A stretch of 64,000 nucleotides of DNA from Typha latifolia (GCA_019914945.1 CM034108.1:1870001-1934000); one strand, 5' to 3'; shown: positions 48,630 to 60,180, counted from the first letter of the stretch. Made by a program: numbers and translations. Notes: a model not told the origin generated them from the letters alone.

Positions 48630-49989
48630 CTTACATTTTTCTTTTCACTGTATCAAACTAATTGGATTTCTTTTCTTTCTTTTATTAAATTAAGAGATAA
48701 AATATTATTTATTAATTATTTTTACATAGATTATCTTACTTTTGCAAAGCAAAATAACCTTTTTATTAGTTGTTTGTTTGACTATTATTATGTGACTACC
48801 TTTTAATTAATTTTATTTGTTAAACAACATAAAAGAATACATAAGAAGATTTATATAAAAATTAGCAATAATTTTGGAGTCTCGGAGTAACTTAACACAA
48901 ATATAAGGTCGTCTAAACTCTTAAGAATATGTGTTATTAGGAACACATGGGGTTAAATTGAAAACTTTAGAGTTCAACTGTAATAAACATATATATTGGG
49001 GTGTGAAAGTAAAACATTATGATATTTTGACGAGGAATAATTCGATACTAACTAATTAGTTATTAAAAATAATTTTTATTTATTAATAAATTAAAAGGTA
49101 TATAAGATATTATATATATATAACTAGATTAATCAATAAATTAGAATTTAAATATTTTCTTATTACTTATTTTTATAATTATTTTCTTAATAATATGAGT
49201 ATCAATTTTTACCAATTTATTATTATTTTTATTTTTTATAAAAAAAATTAGATAATAAAAAGGAGAAATAAAATAATTTAAAATATTTATCCTTATAATT
49301 TAAAATAATTTAAAAGAGTGACCGATATTCCCGTTAGATATGACTGGTAATCATTTGCCTATTTTGAAACCCCGCAGTATGTGATGCAATCCATGGACCT
49401 CGAATTCTTCGCCACCTACAACAATAAGGGCGAAACGGCGCAAGAGCTTTTCACCACGACGCACAAGAACCTTGTCAAGGAGGCCGGCGAGTGGCTGCTC
49501 AAGACGTCGGAGTCGTGCTCCGTCGTCGCTGCTCTGATCGCCGGCGTCTCCTTCGCCTCCGCCGCCACCGTTCCCGGCGGTCTCAATCAGAACTCTGGCG
49601 ACCCTATTCTCTCCGGCCATATCCCCTTCCAAGTCTTCGCCTTCTCCGCCCTCGTCGCCCTCTGCTTCTCCGTGACCTCCCTCATCATGTTCCTCACCAT
49701 CCTCACGTCACGCTACCAAGAACAAGACTTCGACAGGAGCCTCCCTGCAAAGCTGATATTTGGGCTCACGTCCCTCTTCACCTCCATTGCCGCCATGCTC
49801 GTCTCCTTTTGCGCCGGGGACTTCTTCATTGTGGAGAAGAAGCTCAAATACGCGGCGTTCGCAATCTACGGGGTGATGTGCTTGCCAGTGTCCTTCTTTG
49901 CAATTGCGCAGTTCCCACTCTATGTTGATCTCGTTACTGCTACCATCGCCATCCTGCCAGAGAGGACTCAAAAGATGCAGACATTTTGA
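41766..49989 (+). CDS. Ankyrin-PGG membrane protein with N-terminal 24-residue helix-pair array, gene E
   Basis: Probable exons: 41766-43812, 44106-44255, 44344-44508, 44985-45053, 45134-45196, 45512-45622, 45786-45995, 47493-47618, 48256-48566 and 49378-49989; 1287 residues, all in frame. Residues about 18-535 are the helix-pair array, then ankyrin repeats ([32 protein letters not shown]), linkers, a second ankyrin patch ([11 protein letters not shown]) and the PGG domain with four hydrophobic segments, almost identical to gene D. The 5' half is closest to gene C and the 3' half to gene D. Linker exons 4 and 5 exist in two tandem copies; the first pair (about 44670-44890) is decayed. Exon 8 has a GAGGCA repeat giving alternating E and A (47567-47597). 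A MITE-like element sits in the last intron. Function is inferred from family only. Confidence 0.87.
41817..43370 (+). repeat. 72-bp (24-residue) helix-pair array of gene E
   Basis: About 22 units in the same order as in gene C, including the long third unit (KWEEVHTQVTFTEE), the unit starting without Q, the degraded unit at about 42540-42600, the acidic interruption near 42890-42930 and the extended unit with KYFEYIMHD near the end. Most differences from C are substitutions, for example a TDEIKKQL unit where C has KIKQQL. Confidence 0.85.
44580..45196 (+). repeat. Tandem duplication of about 315 bp covering linker exons 4 and 5 of gene E
   Basis: Unit 1 (about 44580-44890) and unit 2 (about 44896-45196) both start with an AACTTC(C/A)TTAAGTTC stretch from the end of intron 3, then have an exon 4 and an exon 5. 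In unit 1 the exon 4 acceptor has lost a G, which puts a stop in frame, and exon 5 is cut off before its donor. In unit 2 both exons have good splice sites and are in frame. Confidence 0.7.
45309..45376. repeat. (CT)n(AT)n microsatellite in an intron of gene E
   Basis: A run of CT to about 45348 followed by AT to 45376. The matching intron of gene D has only a short CT run. Confidence 0.9.
48582..48627. repeat. (CT)n microsatellite after the 311-nt exon of gene E
   Basis: About 23 CT units directly after the GTACATGCATG donor region. Genes B and D have a much shorter CT run at the same site. Confidence 0.9.
49031..49359. mobile_element. MITE-like insertion in the last intron of gene E
   Basis: The last introns of D and E align except for this AT-rich 329-bp block. 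It is flanked by the 8-bp direct repeat TATTTTGA at 49023-49030 and 49360-49367; gene D has a single GATACTTTGA there. The ends (CGAGGAATAATTCG and, read inward from the right, GGCAAATGATTACC) are only weakly inverted repeats. An 8-bp target duplication suggests a hAT-type non-autonomous element, but the family is not established. Confidence 0.55.
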
Positions 49990-51850
49990 CGAACATATGG
50001 TGGGCGGCGTGTTTGTGCTTACATTTATTTGATATGCTTTTAAGTTAATTTCTTAGACTTAATTGAGTGTCACCAAATAATTAATTACGTTGTTGTCGTG
50101 GTCGTGGTCGTGGTCGTGGTCGTCGTTGTCGTTTGCCATATGCTCTTAAGACTGGTTAGATGTGATTAAGTTGTATGAATAATAGTACGCTACCTGAGAA
50201 CGTATTAACTTAATGGGTAAATTTAAACTCTCTCTAAAACTTTCATTTGTATCACTTTTTTTATTTATAATTTAGATTGATATTAAACAATTAATTTTTC
50301 ATCCGTACTAGAAAGCATAACAATATTAGAATTGTCCTTAGTTTTCCATTAAATTTACTCATCATATTCTATTTTTCAAATTTAAAGCAAAATACACCTC
50401 TAACCTCTTTTATTTTCTCCTATCTAAAATTATAAACCATCATAATATACTTCGTTTTAAATATATAACTATAAAATAAAAAAAAATCATCTTAAAAGAA
50501 CTATGGCAGAAGATTCATATTTACTTGATATTGAAATTATTAATATCATAAGGATATTACAATAATTTATGTTTTCTCTATTAAGTTTGAATAGAAAAGG
50601 AGAAAGTTTTAGTGAAATTTTCAAATAACACTCAATATTTTCATTATTAATGCATGTATTTTTAAAAAAGATTTTGTAACCAAACCGTCTTTGTTTTCTC
50701 TAATTTTCATATATGAGAAATGCACGCCGTAATACAAGGGATGAATTCAAAATAGTAAAAGAGTAAGGTGCACGCCGCAATACACACGTAAGGCAGGGTG
50801 CAAAATGGAAGAATACCTTTCCATTTTCATTTTTCTCCGACGCGGTCATGGCGTCGTCACTTCTTATATTTCTTCGTTCTCCCTTTGAAATCTCATTCCT
50901 TCCTTTCGAGCTAACAGAGCGCAAGACGATCGGCGAATATGATGAAGTGGGGGTATATATGCTTCGGTTCATCCTCGCGTTCCTTTGATTCCGGATACCA
51001 AGTGTTGTAGGTTTCTGTTTCAGAGCTCTTAATTTGGAACCCAGCGAGGTTGTCCTCCTTTGCCCTTTGCTTTCGTGCTATATCTAACCCGAGAGTTTTG
51101 ATCGAAATCTGAGTTGGGTTTTGATTGGTTTCCTTTGTAAAAGATCTTGGTCGGATCCTAAGAGGAGGATATACTAATCGGTTGAGTCTTGATCGAAAGG
51201 AACATTTCCTCTAAGTTTGGCAAAGGGCTCCAGCTTGCGCTGCTTCTTGTTTGCAAGTGCTCTTGCATGAACTTCCCAAGAGTATAACTGATTAACAAGT
51301 AGCTAGTCAAAATCTTCTCAAATGCTGATAAGCAGATGCAGTTGATCTTGGTTGGTCGTGCCTCATTTTCATTATACTTGTTTCCTGAGCGAAGTTGCCA
51401 GGAATATTAATCTTAGAAGTCGGCAACAAACACTAGACAGAAACAACCAGCCTTTCATCAACTGGGATGTATTAGGCTTTTGAGAAAGGAGTACAGTACT
51501 GAAGCTGAGAGCCAATTTGATGTGGCTTTCTCTGCGAGGAAAACTAGAGGGAGGTCTTTCAGATGATTATTGGGAAAGGGAGGGGGTGATTTGGATAAAG
51601 CTAAAATAAGTAGGGGTTGAATTGTCGAAATAGAAATTTCCTGGATTATATTATTCAGTGATAATTGATACCCTTGTTTTTGTTATGTATTGACTTGACT
51701 CTCTTAACTCTGTTATCCATTAGATTTAATTTTAGGCTCTTTAGAGATTATTTTATCCGTATTACGGAGGAAAGAAGGTTAATGTTTTAAAAAAAATGAC
51801 AGAGTGCGGTGGAAATAAGCAATATTACAGGGGTTTAAGTGTAATTGTTG
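49990..51850 (+). repeat. Segment duplicated downstream of genes D and E, copy 2
   Basis: Counterpart of 35819-37600. It has a (GGTCGT)n-like expansion at about 50095-50125 in the 3' flank of gene E where copy 1 has one unit, and keeps about 110 bp near 50770-50880 missing in copy 1. The last part runs directly into the upstream region of the HSF gene. No coding region is supported in it. Confidence 0.75.
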
Positions 51851-51892
51851 CTGTTCAATGAGGCCACAATTGGACTCGATGGATGATGGCTC

Positions 51893-52050
51893 TATAAGCC
51901 TTTTTGGGTTCTACTTCCTATTTCCGAAGCCCAAACTTACTTCTCTTCCAGAACCTTCCACTATTTTCTTTTATTTCTTCTTTTTTTTTTCGCCTTTCTC
52001 ACGAATCCGACAATAAAAGTGCACCGGTTACCCCAGTCTCTAGAATCTTC
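51893..52050 (+). promoter_or_regulatory. HSF gene 5' region with TATA-like box and heat shock elements
   Basis: TATAAG at 51893-51898 is a possible TATA box. A perfect three-unit heat shock element (TTC, two bases, GAA, two bases, TTC) lies at 51946-51958, and a two-unit GAATCTTC element at 52043-52050. If the TATA call is right these lie in the 5' leader. They fit known self- and cross-regulation of class A2 heat stress factors. Confidence 0.55.
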
Positions 52051-52470
52051 CAACCTCGCCTCCATTTGAGAGTTCTTCCTTTCCGTCCGCTTCTCACGCT
52101 CAAATCCCTAATATCATCGATTCAATTTGCCATCTCCTTCCTCCGCGTATCTCTTCGATTCTACTCGTAAGGTTCCATATCGTTCTGCCTTATCTCCTAT
52201 TTCTTTACTCATTCTTCAAAATATCCCAAATTTGAGACCTTTATTCTTCGTTTTATATCAATTGGATGAAAATCCATCTCTGTTTTGGTTGCCCTAACGC
52301 CAATTTGGTGTGAAAATCCTGCGTTTCTTGTTCCTTTCTTTCGTATTAATTGTGATCTGCTCTATTCTGTACGAGTTCTAAGATTCCACTAAAACCCATC
52401 TCTCTCTCATCGATTGTCTCCGTTTCCCTCGTCAAATTGTCATCTTGGTATGATTGTTGGTCTTGAACGG

Positions 52471-55154
52471 ATGAATCCTACGCTGAATCCGGTGAAAGAA
52501 GAGTACACTGGAGTGGCGTCATCGGTTTCCGACGATGGCTCCCTTGTTCCTCCTAGGCCAATGGAAGGATTGCATGACACGGGGCCACCACCATTTCTGA
52601 CGAAGACCTATGAAATGGTCGATGACCCGAGCACTGACCAGGTGGTGTCTTGGAGCAGAACAAATAATAGTTTTGTGGTGTGGGATCCCCACTCCTTTGC
52701 AATGACTTTGCTGCCTAGGTACTTCAAGCACAATAACTTCTCTAGCTTTGTCAGGCAGCTCAATACTTATGTAAGTCTCCGAAATGCTGCTCATTCTCGT
52801 CCTTAATATCCTCTTGAACTAGTTTCATAAATTGGATTGATGTTTTCATGTATTTTCTCCATTGTTTGAAGATTAATAGTTTCTCTGCACTCTTTTTTGG
52901 ATCATTTGTATTAAGAAGAGGCAGATGATTCGGTTCCCTTATTTGCCAAATTGTTGTTCATTATGCTCTCCTTGTCATTTAGAATTGATAGGAATTGCAC
53001 GATGGAAGGGAATACTGGAATAGTGAATCAAAAGAATGGAGATTAGCTTCCTTATATGGGTTACCTAGTCTATACTTCTTTGTGGCCAATTCTTATCGTT
53101 TGCTCTATGAATTGTCCTTAAAGAGAAGTATTCAGTATTTCTAAATGAATGGTATGTTGCTAAATAGTTTTTATTTTTAGTTTGTAGTGTGACAACCTTC
53201 ATATTTGAACATGCCGCATTCTCTTCTAGTGCTTCATCTGAAACAATGATTCAGAATATAATGTTGAGTTGCTTGAAGTTGGTGCTTCACTGTTGGGTTT
53301 AAAGTTGTTCTGGTGCCAAGTCTTTCTTAACTAGTAGTGCTGTTCGGTTGTCAACTTGCACCACCAAATAGAAGGGAATGCAAGTATGAGTTGTAAATTT
53401 GTTGACTTTTTCTATGGCAATTGGAGTTTTATCGGACTAACAGTTTCTATGGAATATATGGATGATCGACATTGATTTGTATGAGTGGAATGCTTGATTT
53501 TTAAACTTAGAATATGGTTTTGTGCTGGATTGCTGACTATATATATTGGTAAAATGTAGTGAGGCAGTTAGAAATAGAAGTCAGGAGAGAGAAGAGAAGA
53601 TAAAAAGTGTATGATTTACTTTTATCTATGAGAACTTTAGTGAGGAAGCTTGTGTGCTGCTTTGCTTATTCTCTTTCTCCTGGTGAATTCATCTTCTCCA
53701 ATTTTTGTCCTGTCTTAACTTTCTTACTTTTAATTTTATTTTTTGTAGTCGACCCACTGATCTTTATGTTTTCTCCAACTTACATAAGGATTATGATTGC
53801 CAGTTGTTTGAATGTTCCCTTTAATGATGCGTTGTTAATAGTTTTACAAGAATCTTTGGTAGAAACTATGCCTAGATATTGAATTCTTTGTGGTTGAATA
53901 GGTTGTATAATATTATCTTTTTGTCTATAAAATCTTCTTTCATAAAAAATGGAAAACAAGGGAATGATAAACTTGTTATTTTTGTTATCAAAAAAGTAGA
54001 AGAAGATGAAGAAAGATGAAGAAAGATGAAGAGAAGAAAGTTACAACCTTTGCAACCGAAATGACTTGCTGTAAGAACCCACAACCTGTACCTGCTTACT
54101 CATTTTGGTCTCTGGTAACGTATTTCTGGAGCTCCATTGTCTTTTGCTGGTGTTTTAGCTAATGGTTTGTCTTAGCTATTTGTGCTGTTCATATCTTTAT
54201 GGGTAATTTCCTCAACAGGGAATCAGATTCTTATCTTAGTACTTTCAGTAGGAAATTAGGACTCATGACTCTCTTTGATCATCTCTTTGGCCACGGTATC
54301 CTCTTTTTGATATACTGCATTATTGAACCATGGATCACGGTTTCTGCAGGGCTTCAAAAAGGTAGATCCTGATAGGTGGGAGTTTGCTAACGAGGGATTT
54401 CTCAGGGGCCAGAGGCATCTCCTTAAGACAATAAAAAGAAGAAAACCTCCTTCCCAGGGAACCCCTGAGCAGCAATCTTTTGGGCCATACCTTGAGGTTG
54501 GGCTGTTCGGATATGAAGAAGAAATTGACGCTGTTCGGATATGAAGAAGAAATTGACCGGCTAAAGAGGGACAAACAGTTACTAATGACAGAACTGGTAA
54601 AGCTAAGGCAGGAGCAGCAGAACACTAGAGGCCATCTAAGAGTCATGGAAGAAAGGCTACAAGGGACAGAGCGAAAGCAGCAACAGATGATGGCATTCTT
54701 GGCTCGAATCATGCGGAACCCGGGCTTCTTGTATGAATTGGTCTCTCAGAATGAGAAAAAAAAGGAAATAGAAGAAGCCATTTCAAAGAAAAGAAGGCGA
54801 CAAATTGATCAGGCACCTGAGAATGACGACATGGCAACTAATGGCAGTGCAGAACTCGAGGCACCAATCAAAATTGAAGCCCAAGCAATATCAGAGAATC
54901 TCTTTGTCGATGAGAACTCAGAACTGGAGATTGCTCTAGCAATGCAAGGATATGGAGAGGGAAGGGATGACAACCTAGATCCTTCAGAACAACTGGATGA
55001 CAGGCAAGATGGGGAGCTAAACAATGAATTTTGGGAGGAATTGCTCAACGAAGGACTTGGCGAGGAGAAAGATGGAAGTGGTGCGAGAACTGATGACGAT
55101 GTGAATGTGTTGGCTGAGAGGATGGGCTACCTTAGTTCTACTAGCCCAAGGTAA
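52471..55154 (+). CDS. HSFA2: Heat stress transcription factor class A2, frame broken by a 28-bp tandem duplication
   Basis: Exon 1 is 52471-52770 and exon 2 54350-55154, with one phase-0 intron in the DNA-binding domain after RQLNTY, the conserved HSF position. The DNA-binding domain starts at about residue 40 ([51 protein letters not shown]). Further on are the HR-A/B coiled coil ([20 protein letters not shown]), a nuclear localisation signal (KKRRRQ), an AHA activation motif (FWEELLNE) and a C-terminal export-like motif ([11 protein letters not shown]), all typical of HsfA2. A perfect 28-bp tandem repeat (54502-54529 and 54530-54557) shifts the frame, so translation as given stops at 54544 after 164 residues, DNA-binding domain only. 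With one repeat unit the gene would encode 358 residues. ATG 52471 fits the family start ([12 protein letters not shown]); an in-frame ATG at 52450 is possible. It may be a true mutation or an assembly error. Confidence 0.88.
54502..54557 (+). repeat. Perfect 28-bp tandem duplication in HSF exon 2
   Basis: Two identical 28-bp units (54502-54529 and 54530-54557), both encoding LFGYEEEID when read in their own frame. Because 28 is not a multiple of three, the second unit is in the +1 frame. It falls exactly between the DNA-binding domain and HR-A/B. Confidence 0.95.
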
Positions 55155-57120
55155 TGGAATCAGCTGACAGTAGATTTAGTTGTATATTATGCTTCAATTC
55201 TTGGTGGTATTTTTTCGCTACCGAAGTGGCATATAATATTTATATCTGGCAGGATGTCTGAGATAACTGCTAATTTCAGATATGACTCCAAGCTATTCCT
55301 TTGAAGTGATCACATCTCTTCATGCATTCTGTGCCAGTTGCAATTTTCTTGATGAATTCTGGTGGAGTTCTCCTGCTGCTTGTTTGTAGCAGCAGACTTG
55401 ATCTCTGCGATCTTGCCAATTTATGTGGCTGTGGTAAAGGAGAGAAAGGCTCTTTTGTCTCCTTGGAGGAAAATGATATCTAGTGTTCCTACTATGACGC
55501 AAAGTCCTTCGATTCAAGAGTCGGATTACTAACGTCGGGAAGGCTGTCATGTCATGTATATTATTCTTGGTACTTAGTCCATGGGATGTTCGAAACAACA
55601 GTGATTAGTTTGTTCATGCCCCTTTCTGGGGCTTTGTGCTTCCATGTACATTAACCATGCCATGTAGGTGTGTAGACGAGCAGAGCTCGAGTGATCTGGA
55701 GTTAGAATTCAGCTTGATGTTTTTATTTAAACCATTGGGCTGAAGGCTTATATTAGTAAAAAATTTAAAAAGCAAACAATTCAAAAATAAAATACTATTA
55801 GGTAAAATTAGTTTAATTTTTTCATTTATGTGAACATATATAATATAATGTAGGTTAATTGTGCTGACATCTTTTGTACTGTAATTGGTTTTTAATTTAA
55901 GGTTACGATGTCATTCTTAAATATTAGAGAAATTTTAATATCACTTTTCTATTAGTGTCGGAAGAAAATTTGGGTGAGCCTTTTAATTAAATTAAGATAA
56001 AATAATATATATTATTATAATTAAATTTAGTTTATTATAAAAAATTACAGTCTTCTTCTCTATTCATCATCCTTCCTCCTTCACTATCGCTGGCCATCGA
56101 TATTGCCTCCCTGTTATCGGCTTGCCCTCCTCTCCCTTCCCTCATCTCACCATCGGCAGCAGCATTGGCTACGGGCAACACTGGTGGATCCAATCGTAGT
56201 GCTTTTGTCTATCATGATTGCGAGGATAAGGGCTGAGATAGTTGAGTCGTTCGGGTTCGGCTTCGGCTTCTTCGCCAACTTCTTGTTCAGCTGCTTGTGC
56301 ATGTGTGCCAGCGAAAAGTCGAGCAACCTCTATAACGGCAGCGAGTGAGGCCGCGGCGAGCTTGCTACCGCACCACTTAGGAGGGGAGTCGGCGAATGAG
56401 AGTAAGGAGAGAGAAGATATAAGATATTTAATATTTTAATTTATTTTTTAAAATTAATAATATTGTGATATATTAATTAGGGGTATAGTTAGTCATTATG
56501 TGTTTTTCGTCAATGTTGTTAACTGTTTTACTTTATCCTAAAGTTTAAGGTTGACATTATAACCTAAAAAAATTTACGGAGTTTTCATAAAACTTAGATA
56601 TAGTTTAGGAAGTGTCAACTTAATTAATCCTATCATATATATTGTTCATCTGTTATAGTATAGAGTTTCATCAAGAACAGTCTTAATGTCATGCCTTCTC
56701 ATTTCTTCTATTGGCTCTTTAACTAATGGTAGTTTTATGTATAGTTCCTCCATTATATATTTGACAGGTCAATTGTTCAAGCATTATGGATCATTTGTAC
56801 GAAAACTCAAAATAGTTTTCATTTTACAGGATAGGTTAGTTTTCTTAACATCGAAATTAATTCACGGGATTGGGTAAGCTCTTGAAAATAGGTTGCTGCA
56901 TAAAACATAGAATAAATTTATTTATCCAAAAATTATGATATTTGTCTGAGAAAGCAAATAAATAAGAATTATTATTTATGCAAGGTAATGTAATGTACAA
57001 ACCGTACTACCAGTATTTCCATTTTTCGTTAGATGTTGTTATTTTAAGGAAAATTTAACTCTCGTGGAAAATAATTTCGCAGATATTTATTTCATAATAT
57101 TATCTTAAAATTAAAAGGTT
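55155..57120. other. HSF 3' flank and inserted AT-rich sequence
   Basis: 55155-55650 is probably HSF 3' UTR or its immediate flank. Parts at 55420-55640 and 56685-56870 are repeated as one nearly continuous block at 59520-59880, which suggests that about 1 kb between them (roughly 55650-56680) was inserted later in the first copy or lost from the second. That kilobase has a GC-richer core (56090-56410) without a convincing reading frame and no clear terminal repeats. Confidence 0.5.
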
Positions 57121-57134
57121 AAATTACCTGCCCC

Positions 57135-57390
57135 ACTTCACGTGCCAAAAGCTTACACGTCTCCACTCTCCTATGGCCCTAACGCACTTAGCACCACAAA
57201 TGCCCGTTCACTTCCCCAAACTTCTTGAACCTTCTCCCACCTTTTGGTAATCCAACCGTCCACGTCGCCACCAAAGCTATGTGAAGCCGACGGGGTCCAC
57301 GTCACACCGAGACTATCAAGCTGACGTGGATTCATGGCAGCCACGGCGGACCTCTTTGTTACGACCAATCCCACCCATCTCTATAAATTC
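57135..57390 (+). promoter_or_regulatory. Promoter of the first ELIP gene
   Basis: G-box/ABRE core CACGTG at 57139-57144, a perfect three-unit heat shock element at 57222-57234, TGACGTGG at 57322-57329, and TATAAA at 57382-57387, about 85 bp before the ATG. All four are conserved in order in the second ELIP promoter. They suggest control by light (bZIP/HY5-type factors), abscisic acid and heat. Confidence 0.65.
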
Positions 57391-57472
57391 CACCCTCCAT
57401 TCCATCCAATAGAAAGCAAACTGAGAAGAGCAAACCGAGAAGAAGAGAGAAAATCTTTGCTTCACATTAAAG

Positions 57473-58449
57473 ATGGCCGCTTCAGCTACACTGAGCTCCT
57501 ACGTGGGGTCTACCGCTCCACGCATCGTCCAGAAGAGCCGTTCATCGGGTCTCCCTCTGCAACGTGGGCGCGTCCTGCGCGTCCGATGCCAAAGCGAGGT
57601 GGGTTTACCCTTACGTGGTAGTCGATCGACAGTGGGGTTTACCAAGTAGATGAAGTCTTCGCCGGTTTTTCCCACGAGTACTTATTTTTTGTGCCTTTTT
57701 TGTTTGTTTGTTTTGGTAGCAGGAAAAGCAGCCATTGGATAAATCGGCGACGGTAACTCCGCCTCCGCAGCCTACTCCGAGCCCTGCACCAAAGCCTGCA
57801 GCTAAGGTTGGACATTTTTTCCTCCTCCATTTCTTCTCTATCTAATCTTTTCAAAAGTTCAGGTTATTACGCAATGATACGTACCTAAAAGTAACGGATT
57901 TATTCGTTCACAACCGTATATTATGTACCTATTCCAGTTACACCATGTCTATTTGGAATAGTTTTTTCTTTTTCTTTTAACAACATAAGGATCGAATTGA
58001 AAATAGGATTGAACACATATTATAGATTGTGAAATAAAAAGACTCAAAAAGAAATCTATCAAGATGCAAAATGAATTCTCACCACTAGTTCAACTTAACT
58101 TCAGGTGAGCACCAAGTTCTCCGACGTGCTAGCATTCAGCGGGCCGGCGCCGGAGAGGATCAACGGGCGTCTGGCGATGCTCGGCTTCGTGTCGGCGATG
58201 GCAGTCGAGGTGGCGAGAGGCGATGACTTGTTTGCTCAGCTCATGAACGGCGGTTTACCGTGGTTCGTCGGCACCGCCGCAGTCTTCTCTGTTGCCTCCT
58301 TGATTCCTTTGTTCAAGGGCCAGAACGTGCAGTCTAAAACGGAAGGCTTTATGAATGCCAACGCCGAGTTGTGGAATGGAAGGTTTGCAATGATGGGGTT
58401 GGTCGCATTAGCTTTCACCGAGTACTTAAAGGGAGGACCTCTTGTGTAA
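57473..58449 (+). CDS. ELIP: Early light-induced protein, first copy
   Basis: Exons 57473-57598, 57723-57806 and 58105-58449 give 184 residues. The N terminus ([17 protein letters not shown], rich in S, A and R) is a chloroplast transit peptide, followed by a proline-rich linker ([17 protein letters not shown]). Exon 3 holds three membrane helices: helix I with the chlorophyll-binding motif [15 protein letters not shown], helix II ([20 protein letters not shown]) and helix III with [20 protein letters not shown]. ELIPs belong to the light-harvesting complex superfamily, sit in thylakoid membranes and protect against photo-oxidative damage during high light, greening, cold or desiccation. Length and exon plan are normal for the family. 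A second copy lies 2.1 kb downstream. Confidence 0.95.
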
Positions 58450-59416
58450 AGTTAGTGATCATGTACTCATCTTAACTTTTGAAGACAAAAAGGATGAGAG
58501 TTAGAATGCTAGCCGTAGCTTGTCAGGCAATTATGTATATGGGAAGTTGATTTTTCTGTTATGAATTGCCGCGAGTTGGCAGATTCAGAATATGAATTAG
58601 GAAATTTATTGAAAGCATCCTTTATTTTGCCAATATTACTTGTGAATATTTTTCATTACTCTTACAATTTACAGGTTAATTATGCTTGCCGACTAAGGTT
58701 TCATTAGCGTGAGGTCACAATAATCTTAGGTATAGAAGAAGATCATGCACTCTCAGAAATTAAGCGTGCTCGATGATGGCGAAGCCGGCTTCATCAGTGA
58801 CTGGAGAGGCTTGGATATCTCCAGGTTACAAAATCCGAAAAGATTAAGCGTTAATTAAGAAAAATTTATGATATTTGTTAGATATGAAGAAGAAATCTAC
58901 CTCCAATCCCTGTGATCCAAGTTTCACTCTCGGAACCATTTGAGTCACGCACTGTCTGCTGTATTATTCTTTTCTCTTCTTATATATCATTCACACTATC
59001 TATCTAGTTAATTATCGTCGAGTCAAATTAATATATCAAATTATTAAATAATATTTTTATAATTATTATTTTAAATTAGAGTCGGGAATATGATTTCCTT
59101 GATCATAAGAGAGGTATGTGCCAATTTTTCTATAAACCCGGTGGCCGTTATTCTCTATTAGTTCGATTCTCAATTAAAAGCCTATGCGAGAGAAAAAGAG
59201 CCTTATAATATTATACATATTAGCTGCATTAAATGTATCTTATAAAATTAAAAATAAAAACCTACGTATTACATAAATATAACTATAGTTCATAAATAAG
59301 TAGTACTTACATGTGACTGCAAATCAGTGAAAAAACTAAAAGGGAGACATATATATATATATATATATAACTGTGGAACATTAAAGAGTTAAAAGAGAGA
59401 AACTAGCGTATAGTAC

Positions 59417-59476
<60 letters not shown>

Positions 59477-60180
59477 AATATATCATCGAGTACATATCAA
59501 ATATATTTGGCAGTTAAATGCCAATATTATGTGGACGTGGTAAGGAGACAAAGGCTCTCTAGAGTTTTTAACTGTGATGCAAAATCTCTTGATTCAAGAA
59601 TTGCACTAATAACGTTAGGAAGGATGTCATGTATATTATTGACTATGGTGAGTCAGTCCACGTATTAGTGATTAATTTATTCATGCCTTTTTTTTTGGGC
59701 TTTGTGATTTTCATTTCTTCAATTGGTTCTCCAAATAATAAACGTTCTTTATATAGTGCGAATCTCCTCCATTAAGTATTTGACAGGTCAACGCACTGTT
59801 CATACTCTTTTGAGTCATTTTGCTTGCGAAATAAAAATGGTTTCCATTGCACAGGATTAGTCAAATTTTCTTTTTTACATCAAATTAAACCAAATAAATC
59901 TCCGGCTGGTTAAATAATGATATTTGTTTGTATTTTAAGTAATTATTATTATTTCTACGAGCCAATATATTTATCGTGTTCATCCAACTATTAGAATTGT
60001 ATTAGAATTAATAGAATATACACGTAAGCTGAAAGCGAATACATAAACCATATTATAATTCTTTCATTTCTTCATTAGATATTATTTTAAAATAAAATAA
60101 AATATTATAGGAAAACATTCGGAATCTATTTTCGCAGATATTTATTTATGTTTTCAATAATAGATATCTAGAAGAGCTTA
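58450..60180. other. Spacer between the two ELIP genes
   Basis: 3' flank of the first ELIP, then AT-rich DNA with TA microsatellites at 59349-59368 and 59415-59474. From about 59520 to 59880 it repeats the HSF 3' flank (for example CAAAATCTCTTGATTCAAGA, GGAAGGATGTCATGTATATT and TATTTGACAGGTCAA), marking the left part of the duplicated block that carries the second ELIP. No gene seen. Confidence 0.6.

Noticed and set aside
51904..52170. An 88-codon open frame before the HSF gene
   Set aside because: Pyrimidine-rich leader sequence with no recognisable protein similarity. It may be a chance frame or an upstream ORF, but nothing in the sequence decides.
52450..52470. Earlier start codon for the HSF gene
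   Set aside because: Possible, but [12 protein letters not shown] at 52471 fits the usual HsfA2 N terminus better, so the later ATG was used.
56103..56439. Short open frames in the GC-richer patch between the HSF and ELIP genes
   Set aside because: Low-complexity composition (runs of GFGFGF or serine-alanine), overlapping in two frames, no family match and not present in the duplicated block.
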